The notes under the pieces: generated by a model
Database searches by the model: none
Seen by the model: the letters and a program-made list of their open reading frames with translations, nothing else
Told to the model about the DNA's origin: nothing
Position numbers and translations under genes: made by a program
Shown: positions 1 to 11,400 of the stretch, in pieces
Layout: each line of letters begins with the position of its first letter
Numbering within the stretch: the stretch's first letter is position 1
NCBI GenBank assembly: GCA_004325065.1
Contig: PITI01000093.1
Coordinates: forward strand, 1-22,950
Length of the DNA stretch: 22,950 nt
Reading direction: 5' to 3'
DNA from: Hamiltosporidium magnivora
Taxonomy: Eukaryota > Microsporidia > Dubosqiidae

Positions 1-352
1 TAAATATTTTTTCATTAAATTAATTAAAAATGTTGATTTTAGAGAAATATTTATGAGTTTTAATATGAAATTGTTAAATATTTTTTCATTAAATTAATTA
101 GAAATGTAGATTTTAGAGAATATTTATGAGTTTTAATATGAAATCGGTAAATATTTTTTCATTAAATTAATTAAAAATGTAGATTTTAGAGAAATATTTA
201 TGAGTTTTAATATGAAATCGGTAAATATTTTTTCATTAAATTAATTAAAAATGTAGATTTTAGAGAAATATTTATGAGTTTTAATATGAAATTGTTAAAT
301 ATTTTTTCATTAAATTAATTAAAAATGTTGATTTTAAAGAAATATTTACAAA
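1..352. repeat. Tandem array of a 74-bp AT-rich unit
   Basis: Units begin at 1, 75, 148, 222 and 296, each opening with taaatattttttcattaaat. Lengths are 74, 73, 74 and 74 bp, and the fifth unit diverges from about 353. Unit 2 lost one A in the gagaaatattt stretch. Two positions vary between units: gttgatttt in units 1 and 5 against gtagatttt in units 2-4, and a unit end of aattgt (1 and 4) against aatcgg (2 and 3). The array starts at the first base of the window, so it probably extends to the left. No conserved reading frame or spacer structure is visible. It is a minisatellite of unknown role. Confidence 0.95.
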
Positions 353-699
353 ATTTTGATTTAGATAAAAAATAAATTCAATGATTTCAATACATGGAGC
401 TTGTTTTTAAAAAGAAATTAAAGAATTATTGAAATATAAAGTATAAAATTTTGTTGTGTAATAAAGAAATTTGTTTTGATAATTTAAAAATATTTGATAC
501 AGAGTTTTGGGTGTAGGATTAAATCAAATATAATTTATTTTTCTTATTTGGAATGTTTGAATCAATCAATGTAAATTTAAACTGTATTCTTTGATAAAAG
601 ATTTTTAATAAATAAATAAAGTAAAACGTTGAGATCAGGATTAAAACAAAATGTTTTAAAGATAAACAATTTAAAATACCAATTATTATTTTTTAGGAA
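353..699. other. AT-rich spacer between the tandem array and the SLC41-like gene
   Basis: This is AT-rich sequence with no open frame of note and no tRNA-like boxes. It should contain the promoter of the downstream gene, but I see no motif I can name apart from the C-rich one next to the start codon. Confidence 0.6.
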
Positions 700-705
700 A
701 CCGGT
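700..705 (+). promoter_or_regulatory. ACCGGT motif directly before a start codon
   Basis: The bases ACCGGT abut the ATG at 706 in otherwise very AT-rich sequence. C- or G-rich triplets immediately upstream of start codons are known in microsporidia, where 5' UTRs are very short. Similar C-rich motifs lie before the other two genes here. That parallel is the reason for calling it; function is inferred. Confidence 0.45.
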
Positions 706-1872
706 ATGCTTATAGATAATACAACATATGGTTCATCGATATATATACAGTCTTTACCAAGTCTTTTTATATCTCTAGTAGGGTTGGCTCTCGCTGGAAA
801 CTGTTTAGATAAAGCACTCAAAACATCTTCTATACAATATTATCCAATTCTTTTGATTTCAAATTGTATTTTGAACTTTAAAGGAAATGCGGAATTAATA
901 TATGCTTTGCATATTTCTTCACTTAGTAATTCTACATCATGTAGTTTAAAAAAATATATTCGATATTCTTTTGATAATTCGTGTTTATTATTATCGCAAT
1001 CAATTATTATTGGATTGACAGTAGGATTGATAGGAATTGCTAAGAATATCTTTAGTTATCCGTTAGTTTTTAAAAACTTAATTAGAATTTTGCCTATTTG
1101 TCTTGTTTCCTGTACATTAAGTACCGCATTTATTGTTGTACTTCTTATTGTAGCTATCGGAATTACAAAAAAATGTAATATTAATCCAGATAATGTTGTA
1201 CTGCCAACAATATCATCTTTTGGTGAATATTTAGCTGTGTATTCACTTACTTTTTTCACAAGTAGATTTAATAATTTAGATTTGGTTAGTTGCTATGTAA
1301 TAATTTTAATTATGATAGTTATACTTCCGTTACCGATATATCTTTCAATAATAAGTACTTATAGAATACCTTTACAATCGTTTGAAATACTTTTAACAAC
1401 ATATATTCTATCAAGTATCAGTGGTATTGCGGTACAGTTTTTTTCAAAAAAACATAATGTTTTAGCTTCTACAATACCTGTATTTTGTGGATTAACTTGT
1501 TCTATATCCTATATATATCTTAGCAAGACAGTAACTTCGTTACAATATGAAAGGCCACATAATAGAAAACAATCTTTTGTCTCTTTAATCGTGATATCTT
1601 TAGTATCTTCTATATTTTATGTTACATTATCTTATTTTGTATTGATACGTTATTCAACTGCGTTTATGGTTTTATTCGTGGTATTCTTTGTTGTAGATGT
1701 TTGTCTCTTGCTTAGAATGGTAGAATGTGCAGCATCTAGACTTAACCAAAGAGAACTGGGCGTTTTTACTTTACCGTTACTTACAAGTTCAAGTGATTTT
1801 TTGGGAAGTATATTGCTTATTTTTATCGTAGAGATAATTTATGTTTTTGAAACAACTTATAAATCTATTTAA
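706..1872 (+). CDS. SLC41/MgtE-like divalent-cation (Mg2+) transporter
   Basis: This 388-residue integral membrane protein probably moves Mg2+ across a cell membrane. SLC41 proteins are two fused MgtE-type transmembrane repeats, and both can be followed here. Repeat one has an opening hydrophobic helix at about residues 17-31, then LNFKGNAEL (56-64, family form LGLKGNLEM), then NPDN (160-163) followed by the SSFGEYL helix (170-176, family form SLGDL). Repeat two ends in LPLLTSSSDFLGS (356-368), matching the family LTGLGDLLG. The second NPDN-like site is lost: NQREL stands at 347-351. The acidic residue in the first repeat is Glu instead of the usual Asp. The protein is shorter than animal SLC41 (about 500 residues) because it lacks a long N-terminal cytosolic tail. 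The start is the first ATG, next to a C-rich motif. No signal peptide is obvious. The family call is good; substrate and membrane are inferred. Confidence 0.8.
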   Translation: MLIDNTTYGSSIYIQSLPSLFISLVGLALAGNCLDKALKTSSIQYYPILLISNCILNFKGNAELIYALHISSLSNSTSCSLKKYIRYSFDNSCLLLSQSIIIGLTVGLIGIAKNIFSYPLVFKNLIRILPICLVSCTLSTAFIVVLLIVAIGITKKCNINPDNVVLPTISSFGEYLAVYSLTFFTSRFNNLDLVSCYVIILIMIVILPLPIYLSIISTYRIPLQSFEILLTTYILSSISGIAVQFFSKKHNVLASTIPVFCGLTCSISYIYLSKTVTSLQYERPHNRKQSFVSLIVISLVSSIFYVTLSYFVLIRYSTAFMVLFVVFFVVDVCLLLRMVECAASRLNQRELGVFTLPLLTSSSDFLGSILLIFIVEIIYVFETTYKSI

Positions 1873-4070
1873 TAATTATTTTATTAAAATTTTCATTTTT
1901 TTTGTATAAGTATACTGTTTTTTGTAATAACATTGTCCATTAAATGTATCAAACTTTTAATATCAGAGATTTTTATTTTAGATTGAAAGATAAATTTTAG
2001 TAATTTTTTTACATTCTATATTTCCATTTTGATAGAAGATTTGTAATTAGGTTTTAATACTTCGTAATTTAAAGTAAATTTGTCATGTAAAAAAATTTTA
2101 ATAATAAAAAAACCTTGTTTTCGAATGGAATATCCTTCCTTTATATACTGGGTTTGTGTAGCTTTAGAATTTGATACTATGTGATTGAATCATAGTTTAA
2201 ATCTTCTACTTATAGCATAATATTAACTAAATTTAAGACGTGAAACAAAAAAAAATAGTAATTTATAATAAGAAATACCTTTTTAAAAACATTAATTTGG
2301 TATTCACAAAGAAATTAATCATGATCTCTAAATAAAACAAGGTTTCATTAAGTTTGAGAAAGAATATTTTCATTCTATGTTTAGACTTTTAACGATTTAA
2401 TTTAAGTTTTAAAAATTGTGTAGAACCATTTTTCGTGGAATGTAATTGATTAAAGAGTATGGAAATCATTAGAATAATATTTTACTTGTTAAATAAAAAC
2501 CCTTTGAAAATATATTGATAGCATTCTGAAGAGCCATATTATAACCACTATAAAGATATGAATTGTATCCCAATCTTTTCAAATTATATAACTATTCTTG
2601 AAGATTAAAAATTTAATATGCTTTTAATTTGGTTCATAAAGTATTCTAAAAACGCAAAGGTTTAAAATTAATAGAATATGTTAAGTACCTATTTTAAATG
2701 TTTTTGTGTTATTATTACATAACGTTACATTAGTAAGTATAAATTTAGCTAATCTTTATATTCTTATATCAAAATGCAAAGTATCTTTAAAAAAATTAAA
2801 ATCAATATTTGCTAAAAACATACATTAATCCATTAAGTAAATCTGCTCAGAGACAAATTATATTTCATATATTTTAAAGATTAAAGAAGGTGAAATAACA
2901 CTTTTACATACAGTAGATACTTTGTCTTAAAACACTATTTTCGTATTTTATTGACAAAAAGACAAAGAAAATATAAAATTTTACAAATTTAGTATTCTTT
3001 TGATGTACTTGTTGCATAATTCGCTATATTTCAATAAGAGATGGTATCTTTACGGTGTATTAAAAATATGCATAACCCAGAAACAAATATATACCCAGAA
3101 GAGGAAAAACATTATAAAGAGTCTTAAAAAGACGAGTTAAGTGTTTTAAACGACCATTAATACTTGATTTGCTGAACAATGTCAAAAATAAAAAAATAAT
3201 CCAAAATATAAAAACAATCTCAACATTAGACAACTATTTGAACATTTTTCTAATATTGTGCACATCCAACAGCTTCTAATTACTTTAAATCTAAATTTCA
3301 TTCACAAATAAAACTTAACTTTAATTTTTATATAAAGTAGAAATATACAAGTTACAGATTATAAAATCAAGATTCTTTATTGAATTCATTAGATAATTAC
3401 TTATTACAAAATAGTAAACAACAAGTTTTTTTTTATTTGAAAAAATGACTGAATAATTTAGGTAAGGTTTGTATCTTATGTAAATAAATTACAAATGTAA
3501 ATTATAAGTACATTAATTTGCGTAGTTAAGCTAAAAATATTGCATTTTTTCTTGAAACAATCATAAATAATGTATTTTAATCCTTGTATTCAGTTAAACA
3601 TTTGATCTAAAACATTACATTATTTCTCGTTTTAATAAATAAAATATCATTAATAATGTGTTTATTTCAAGATGTAAACCAAATATTTTTGTTTTTGTTG
3701 TGTTTTAATAAAAAAATCTTGTTTTTTTAAAAATTTAAAATCATTGCAAAAATATAAATTTTCTACCAAAAAAGCCTTTAATATTATTGTTTTCCTTTTT
3801 TAAATATCGTTATATTTATTAATTACAATATTATTCCTATTTTAGAATAAAATAAAGCTTACATTATAAATATTTATAAGATGTAATTTTGAAAAAATTA
3901 ATATTAATTGGATTCTTTTTTTATCATAAATTATATTGAATTAGTAATAATCTTAGATATTAAAATAGAAATTTGATAAAATTATCATAATTTTAATTTT
4001 CTCCTTTTTAAGTGATATTAACAAATAAAAGTGCTAAAAATAACATTTCTTATCTTTGAAACATAAATAT
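1873..4070. other. 2.2-kb AT-rich spacer without recognisable genes
   Basis: I read both strands and found no open frame with protein-like composition, no tRNA or rRNA motif and no clear repeat. Composition is very AT-rich with many poly-A and poly-T runs. The promoter of the next gene should lie at its right end. Confidence 0.6.
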
Positions 4071-4076
4071 ATGTAT

Positions 4077-4082
4077 CAACCC
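4077..4082 (+). promoter_or_regulatory. CAACCC motif directly before a start codon
   Basis: CCC abuts the ATG at 4083. By analogy with the CCC-like element known in microsporidia, I used it to prefer this ATG over the in-frame ATG at 4071. If transcription starts at this motif, the upstream ATG would lie outside the mRNA. Confidence 0.45.
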
Positions 4083-5420
4083 ATGCAAAAGAAAATGGAC
4101 GTAATAAATATAGAATCAGAGAAAAAAAATTCAGCTTCTAGTATTAAAGATTTATGGTGCCCACTTGTATATATTTTATTATACATTTACCTTTCTAAAA
4201 ATGTGTTGACACATTTGGGGAATATTAGAATCAGTTACAAATCAATACTTGAACATCTATATTTTTGTGTATCTTCGTTTATTTTTATGATTGGAATAAT
4301 GACTCTTCTATCGATTATTGGCACAAAAATTCCTAAAAAGTTGGTTATATTTTCATTCTTTTCATTTTCAGTAATTTCTGTTCCATTTTTATGTTTCATC
4401 TTTAAGGACAAGCAAAAATTTATACAGAATTCTACGATATACGTTATTACATGTGCTGGAATTTTTGTTTTTTTTCTGGTTGTTTCTATTTTAATGTTTT
4501 TATTTTATTTTAGAAACAAAATTGCGTATAATATTGTGCTTATTGATTCTGTTCGAGATTTTCTTAGGAGTGAAATATTTGATATCTTTATGGCTTTTAC
4601 ATTTTTATATTTTAAATCCTATTTGTTTATCTCTTTATCAAGAGGCATACAAAATCTTAATCCCGAAGACAATATTTTTAATAGTTTTCTTACATATTTT
4701 TTAGGATGTTGGGCATTTCTTGTAATTGTAAAGGGCACGAGAGCGTTTCTATCTTTTTCAATGTACAACAAGATAACTGGAACAACAAGAAGTAGAACAG
4801 TTAAGGATACAATATATATTCTTGGAACAGTTTATTTAGCTGCACTTATTTTTCCATTTATATTCATTTTTAAACGAATAAAAAGACCGAGAATAAGAGA
4901 ATCTGATAGTAAAATAATCTATTTTTTAAAAAGTATTTATGACTTTCCGTTATCGGTAATTCATTTTTTTATAAAAGATGCAATAGTTTATGATAATCCA
5001 TTGATAATGATCTATGCAGCAGTTAATAATTTACCATACTTTGATGCAATGTATGATTCTTATAAATTGTATATTCATTCTAATACAAAAAGACTTTGTG
5101 ATGATATAAAAATATATGAATGTTTCATGCCATTCATTCTTTTGTTGTCAGCAACCACGACATATTTTTTTAATGAACATCAAATATTTAAGAAATATAC
5201 TTTTGAATCTTCTTTACCTATAATTTCTTTATTTTTGTTGTGTTTTCTTGAACTGATATATACATCCTCACAATTTTTGGTTTATTTTTATGTAATCAAA
5301 CCCGAGGAACTTAGGAACATGAATCCAGAATTGTTTAATATTTATGATCGGAGTCTTACCGATAAAAGATACTTTAATTTACAAGAATCCGAAAAATATA
5401 ATATTCTTTCGGTTTCATAG
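4083..5420 (+). CDS. Choline-transporter-like (SLC44/CTL/Pns1-type) membrane protein
   Basis: This 445-residue protein with about ten hydrophobic segments resembles the CTL/Pns1 family, whose animal members carry choline. It opens with a short polar tail, then KDLWCPLVYILLYIY (22-36), like the family's first helix after its D-W motif. A central block (198-265) matches the family's helices and intervening loop. The best marker is DNPLIMIYAAVNNLPYFDAM (304-323), matching the conserved stretch with an aromatic residue, IAIYG and F..A. Near the end, LFLLCFLE (383-390) followed by IKPEEL matches the family's C-terminal CFxED region. Human CTL proteins are about 650-700 residues; the large extracellular loop is missing here. 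I chose ATG 4083 because CCC abuts it; ATG 4071 would add four residues, and a TTG at 4056 is unlikely. Similarity is spread thinly, so the family call is moderate and the substrate unproven. Confidence 0.6.
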   Translation: MQKKMDVINIESEKKNSASSIKDLWCPLVYILLYIYLSKNVLTHLGNIRISYKSILEHLYFCVSSFIFMIGIMTLLSIIGTKIPKKLVIFSFFSFSVISVPFLCFIFKDKQKFIQNSTIYVITCAGIFVFFLVVSILMFLFYFRNKIAYNIVLIDSVRDFLRSEIFDIFMAFTFLYFKSYLFISLSRGIQNLNPEDNIFNSFLTYFLGCWAFLVIVKGTRAFLSFSMYNKITGTTRSRTVKDTIYILGTVYLAALIFPFIFIFKRIKRPRIRESDSKIIYFLKSIYDFPLSVIHFFIKDAIVYDNPLIMIYAAVNNLPYFDAMYDSYKLYIHSNTKRLCDDIKIYECFMPFILLLSATTTYFFNEHQIFKKYTFESSLPIISLFLLCFLELIYTSSQFLVYFYVIKPEELRNMNPELFNIYDRSLTDKRYFNLQESEKYNILSVS

Positions 5421-6839
5421 AAATTTAAGATTAAATTTTTTGTGATTATATGTTTTTAAAATTTCCTTTGTTTTATATTACCTGCTTTTATTGGTAAATT
5501 ATGTATTTTTTATAGAAAAATGTAATTAATAAACATATTTCGTAATTTACTAAAAAAAACGCTGCTTTTTAGCTAATAATAATGCAGATATATGAAGTTG
5601 AATTAAAAAGATTGTAAAAAAAGACATAATTTGTTTATAAAACCTAAAATCATATGCTAAATGTATTTTTAAAAATCATTATAAAATATGCACAGCCTTC
5701 TGTTCATTTTATTCGGTACATAAATTTAGTTTGACTAATTTATAGCAACTAGTATATTTTTATATAAATATTATTAGATTTAACTCTAGCGCGAAAGATA
5801 AAAAATTAAATTAATAAACTTCAAAATACAAGAATATAACCGATGGGCATTTAAATTTTCCATATTGTTTAATCATTTCAAACTTATATTTTAAATTCTT
5901 AGAAATAAAATTTTGATCCGATCTTATGAAATGTAGTCAAATTATCTATAAACGCAGTAAAATTCTTCACAGATTTTATTATTAACTTAATTTTAAGTCA
6001 AAACTTCTAATTAATATTCTTTTTTTTATTCTAAAAACTTCTCATTAGATATATGTACAGCGGTATAAAATATACTTTCTGTATCTTAAAGCCACTATTT
6101 CATTCGATATACTAAGAAAGCAGTTATATATACATCTTCTCATTGACTAAAAATTAAGTTATGTATGCTTTAAATAAAAAAAGAGACTTTGAAAATTTTG
6201 ATTTTTAAAGTTGGTCACACTAGATTTTTGAATCACTTATATTATGTGCATATATAAAGAAAAAATCAAAAAGAACGCACAAACAAAGGAGTTCATAGAT
6301 AAATAGAGACAATTAAATATGAAAATTACTATTATTGTTTGTGAACTACAAATCTGAAACTATTATAATAATTCGATATTCATAAAGATATTATTTGTAT
6401 AATATTGTCTTATCAGGTTTGAAATGTTTTAAGAAACAAATTTTTTTCCTCTTAGATTGGTTATATATTTCCTATTTAGAATATAATTTTAGTAGTAATT
6501 CATTCTTGTTTTCTGAAAGTACAAGCTTTGATTTAAATTTAATAATTAATTGATACGAATATTATATTAAAATCAGATGTATTGAATTCCAGAAAATAAT
6601 GCATTTGATTACACTTTGTAATTGTCTCATAAGAAATTATTATTGTGGTGTATTAAATCTAAAAAATTAAATATTAAAAAGCCTTATCGAGGATATTTTA
6701 TACATAGTTTTGCTTTTTTATGAAGAAAAATATAAATATATCAATATCAAATTCAAGATTTCAATTCCAAAATATATTCTCTACTTCCTTAGCACTATGG
6801 AAATGATTATAAATGTTTAAATTCGTTAAATTCATAAAA
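5421..6839. other. AT-rich spacer without recognisable genes
   Basis: No open frame, RNA gene or repeat stands out on either strand. Composition is like the other spacers. Confidence 0.55.
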
Positions 6840-7530
6840 TCGTTCTTTATTAATGGAGGAAGTATAACTTATTAAAATCTATGTGTTCGCAAAGATTGAA
6901 TGAAATTGATGAAAAATCATTGTTTCGGTTTTTAGTAGAATCAAAACCAAGATACATGTTTGATTGCTTCTTTGGAATTTGCATTAAGGAGTGAAAGTCT
7001 ACAAAATGGTGAAACCTCTTATAACTAGAAAGTTTTTTGTTTTTTATGTAACTAACTACATTGCAGACGCAGTTTAACTTGTAGAAACTTCTTATTTTAT
7101 GACATGGAACTCTAGCCTTACAGATTCGATTAAAAAATTTTAGCTAAGAGCTACCAAAAAACATATAATTTTAAAGCTCGGGAAAATTTGGTAACAAATT
7201 TTTAACTCGTTGGTATGTAATTGCAACTTATAGGTGAATCCCATATAAGTAGCAGAGATAAATCTAGCCTGGAAGTCTATTTCGTTTAGAAAGTATAGGG
7301 TAATTGGTATTTGTGCTAGTCTCGAGGGAGCTCAAAGTATATTTTGGCCTACAATAATACATAGCCAACACATATTTTACACCTCCAAGTGAATATCCCA
7401 ATCGTTTAAACAACGCTTCAAACATTTTTTTGAAGAGAAGCCTCGAAGTGTTGGCTTTTTGAGGTATACCGATAGAGTTTTGAGGAGGCTGTCATTTGTG
7501 TAAAACCAAAAACTACATTAATATTATGAA
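6840..7530. other. Less AT-rich island, probable decayed sequence of unknown origin
   Basis: By eye this stretch has more G and C than the spacer on either side, similar to the transposon relics further right. Translations are short and broken on both strands: about 37 codons from an ATG near 6881, and about 45 codons on the minus strand at roughly 7140-7285. I recognise none of them. It contains the 9-bp inverted repeat at 7363 and 7448. A dead transposon or pseudogene is likely, but this is an inference from composition. Confidence 0.35.
7363..7456. repeat. 9-bp perfect inverted repeat, 76 bp apart
   Basis: agccaacac at 7363-7371 is the exact reverse complement of gtgttggct at 7448-7456. 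Smaller palindromic pieces lie between and beside the arms (ttcaaa with tttgaa; cctc with gagg). It could be a decayed transposon end or a chance hairpin. Confidence 0.4.
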
Positions 7531-8395
7531 AACAGGATAGAAAAAACCCTTTTCCTTAAAAAAGATATATTTCTTTAAAATATAACGCCTTCTTTTATAA
7601 CATTATTGCAAAAATGGAACTGACTCTATAGCATTATATAGTAAAGTACAATTAAATATTCAACTAAAAGACAATTTTTAAAACCTGGTTATCATAAATA
7701 TGAATCCTATATCTAATTCAAGCCAAAAAGTTAATTTTTAATTATTTTTATGCCATGTTCACTTAGACGGAATGTAAAAATGTAAAACAAATATTTAATT
7801 TGTCTAAATTTGTAAAGATTGAAATTTAAAAATTTATAATAAACATTGAATATTTTCCATCATATAAAATCATAAAAAATAAATACGTATGCAATTTTTT
7901 TTGGAATACAAAAATCTTTGAAATATATAAATTATTCTATAAAAAAGCAGATTTTTTTGTTCAAAAATTTAGCTAAAAATATATTTTTAGAAATAAATGT
8001 ATTTTATGTGTTTTGAAGTACAATTCTACATTTCTATTATCTATTTACTATCTTTTTATATGCTAAAACCTTTAAGGTTTGCTAATGTATTTGTAATAAT
8101 TCTATTGTTTACGACTTTTTAATTTATTTTTTTAAATTCTAGAATTCTGAAATTTTTCTGAAACTTTTTTAAAGAGTATTGATTAGCTTAAAAAATGTTT
8201 TAAGACCTTAACTAATCATTTCTTTATAAAAAATGCTAAACCAATATTTTGTTTGTAAATCTGTAGAATAATTTGTTACCAAAAAAAGACATAAATTATA
8301 TTTTTCTTTATCTAAAACTGTATAAATTGAAAAAAATGTAAATGAAATAATCCAATTGGAATAAATGAAATATAAATTTATAAACACATTTGTTT
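7531..8395. other. AT-rich spacer upstream of the acetyl-CoA carboxylase gene
   Basis: No coding or RNA signal is visible. The carboxylase promoter should be at the right end. Confidence 0.55.
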
Positions 8396-8401
8396 ACCCA
8401 T
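8396..8401 (+). promoter_or_regulatory. ACCCAT motif 6 bases before a start codon
   Basis: ACCC with CCC at 8397-8399 precedes the ATG at 8408 in an otherwise AT-rich leader. This is the third gene in the window with a C-rich motif at its start. It fits the microsporidian start-proximal element, which would imply a leader of about ten bases. Confidence 0.45.
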
Positions 8402-8407
8402 CAATAG

Positions 8408-11400
8408 ATGAAGAAAAAGTGTTTTACTACGTTTCTAGAAGAATATGGCTGTTCAAAAAGTATTAGAAAACTTTTGATAGCTAATAGAGGATTAGCGGCT
8501 ACAAAGTTTATAAGTTCGATGGAAGAATTTTCGTACAAAAAATTTGGTAAACAAATATTTTACTTCTATGGAATGGTGATTAAAGAAGATTTAGAATCAA
8601 ATTATTTGTATATCGAAAAATTAAAAAATTATAAATTAGTAGAATCTGGACCAGCACATTTAAATTATTGTAACATACCTCTTATTGTTGAGACCGCAAA
8701 ATTTTTCGAAGTTGATGGTGTATGGCCAGGATGGGGATATTCTTCGGAAAATCCGGAATTAGCAAAACTATTACAGGAAAATAAACTTGTTTTTTTGGGT
8801 CCTTCTGAAATTTCAATGTATTTGCTTGGAGATAAATTTATTAGCCTATTGCTGTGTATGAATCTAAATATTCCAGTGATTCCATCTTTGGTTTCGGAGA
8901 AGGTTATTGAAGAATTTGGTATTGTTTTTAATGATACAAATGTGATTGATAGAGAAAGAATTAATAAATTAATGTCTGATATGCCAGGTTCATATATCAA
9001 TGAAATAGATCCGTTTGTTAAAACATATGGTTTACCGATCGTTTTTAAAGTCAGCTCATTGGGCGGCGGAAAGGGGATAGGAGTTGTTAGAGAAACAAAT
9101 GAACTCAATTTAGTATATGAAAAGATCAAAAAAGAAGCAAATAATACATTTATATTTGCTTCAAAACTAATTGAGAACGTGAAGCATATTGAAATACAGG
9201 CAGCCGGTGACTGCTATGGGAATATAAAAATATTTGGTAGTCGAGATTGTACTTTGCAACGAAGAAATCAAAAACTAGTTGAAGAATGTCCTGCCATGAT
9301 TAGCAGAGGAATTTATAAAAAAATGAAAAACGATGCAAAAAAACTTCTTAAAAAAGCTAATTATGTCGGATTAGCAACGGTAGAGTTTTTATATGACATT
9401 GAAAAAAGTACATATTATTTTTTAGAGGTAAATTCAAGAATTCAAGTAGAACATCCCGTTACCGAAATTTTGTACCAAATTAATTTGCCTGTTACGCAAT
9501 GGATGATTGCGAGTGGTATCAAATTGAAACGAATTATTAAACTTTTTAATGTAAAGAAAAGAAAAATACATGCTTTGGCCGTAAGAATTACAGCTGAAGA
9601 TCCAAAAAAAAATTTAGAGCCCGTAACCGGTAAAATATCTTTACATTTTCAAAACAATCAAAACAATTGGGGTTACTTTTCGGTTGTATCCGGAAAAATA
9701 CACGAGTTTTCAGACTCTCAGTTTGGCCATATTTTTTCAAAAGGAAAGACGCGAACAGAAGCTGTTCGAAACATGATCTTTGCTTTAAAGAGTTTGAAAG
9801 TAGAAAATATTTTGACGCCAAAAGATTTTCTTATTTCTGTTTTGGATAGCGAATCATTTTTAAATTATAGGCATAATACAGAATTTATCAATTATTTCTT
9901 ACAAAAAAACTATTTGAATGTACTGGGCGAGGAAGATTTAAATTTTATTTACTTTCCTGTAGTATACTGTCTTGATATTTTAAAAATTTTAGACTCAGAT
10001 AAAAATGTTAGAAACAATTTGATATTTGACTTTATAGAAAAACACCAGAAGTCTATAAATGTGGAATATTTATACAATACTATTGTTTACAATATTGAAT
10101 TATTTTTTATTTCGACTAATTCTGCATTAATTAAATTGAATAATACGTTTAAAGTAATTAGTTATGAAATATTATCTAAAAATTTGATTTTATTAAAAAC
10201 TGGAAAGACCAAATTAATATATTTGGAGAAAGAAGACAATTTATTGTATAATATGAAAATAGATGGATGTATTCATAAATTTGTGCTCGACTTCAATTCA
10301 AATAATGTAAGGTCAAAAACTGCAGGAAAAATAGTTCGGTTTCTGAAAAACGATGGGCAAGCTATTTTAAAAGACGAGAAATATGTCGAAATAGAAATAA
10401 TGAAAATGAATATATTCCTTGAAGCACCCTGTTCAGGCATCATTAAATTTACTAAGCCATGTAATAGTTATGTTAAAGAAAATGAAATAATTGCTACAAT
10501 CCAAAAAGAAAACAAAGAAAACTATGTTTATTCAACTTATAAATTTTTAGAAAACGTTGGTAATGAGCTAGACCTTAAAAACATACTTTTTGGCTACTAT
10601 TTTCCACCAAAATTGAAAGACTTGCCAAATGACGTGACTGAAAAACTTCGTTATATATTTTTGTTCAATAAAAATTTCAAAAAAATATCATTTGATTTGA
10701 TAGAATACATCCTGGCTTCTTTAATATCGGATATAGAATTTTCTTTTGAATCATTGAATTTAAATGAAAAAAATAATCATTTGTCAAATATTGGAACAAA
10801 GGATTTATTAATTTCAGTTGATGAAATAATAATGAAATTGAATTCTAAAAATAGTACATTGTTCAATTTGTTTTCTAAATTTAAAAGAACCATTACTCAT
10901 ATCAAATTCTTAAACTTGTGTCTTTTGACAAAGATGCATAACGATTCGGATAATAGACTGAATAACTGTTGCTTTCCAAAAGACGTACTTTTATTTTCTA
11001 TAAACATAGTAGAAGATAATGTGAAAGACATTATTATTAAGAAATATCTTGGTATAGTATTTGGTGAAGCTATTAAATTTAGTAAATTGAATAGAAAATC
11101 ACTCAATATAAACAAAATTGATATTCAAAAAGAAAAAAAACTATCAGAAGAAAAAGCTTCTCACCAAGATCTGCTAATAAAGAATCAAAACATAGAATTC
11201 AAATCCAAAAGACATTTCGGTATTTTTATTTTAGAAGATGACATTTCTGGAATCGAATTTGCGCAATACGATTACATTTTTCTTTACAATATTGAGAAAA
11301 CGGATTTTTTGACAAATATAAACAATAAAAACGTAATAAAAATTCATACCGACAAAAAATATCCGTTTGTAACTTATGATTTTAAGCCAAATGATATGAA

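Noticed and set aside
1..352. CRISPR array
   Set aside because: The units are contiguous and nearly identical over their full length with no unique spacers. This is an ordinary tandem repeat.
4056..4082. TTG or ATG 4071 as the start of the CTL-like gene
   Set aside because: TTG starts are improbable in a nuclear gene. ATG 4071 is possible but lies upstream of the CCC motif abutting ATG 4083, so I preferred 4083.
1873..8395. tRNA genes in the long spacers
   Set aside because: I scanned for the conserved T-loop sequence (GGTTCRANTCC type) with a matching acceptor stem and found no convincing candidate. A covariance-model scan would be decisive.
8665..9129. 154-codon minus-strand open frame inside the carboxylase gene
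   Set aside because: It lies wholly opposite the biotin carboxylase coding sequence, whose motifs are unmistakable. The antisense frame is a by-product of codon composition.
9571..11120. Introns or frameshifts within the carboxylase gene
   Set aside because: The frame is open throughout and conserved motifs are in one phase from start to stop. The low-complexity part looks like divergence, not an unspliced intron.
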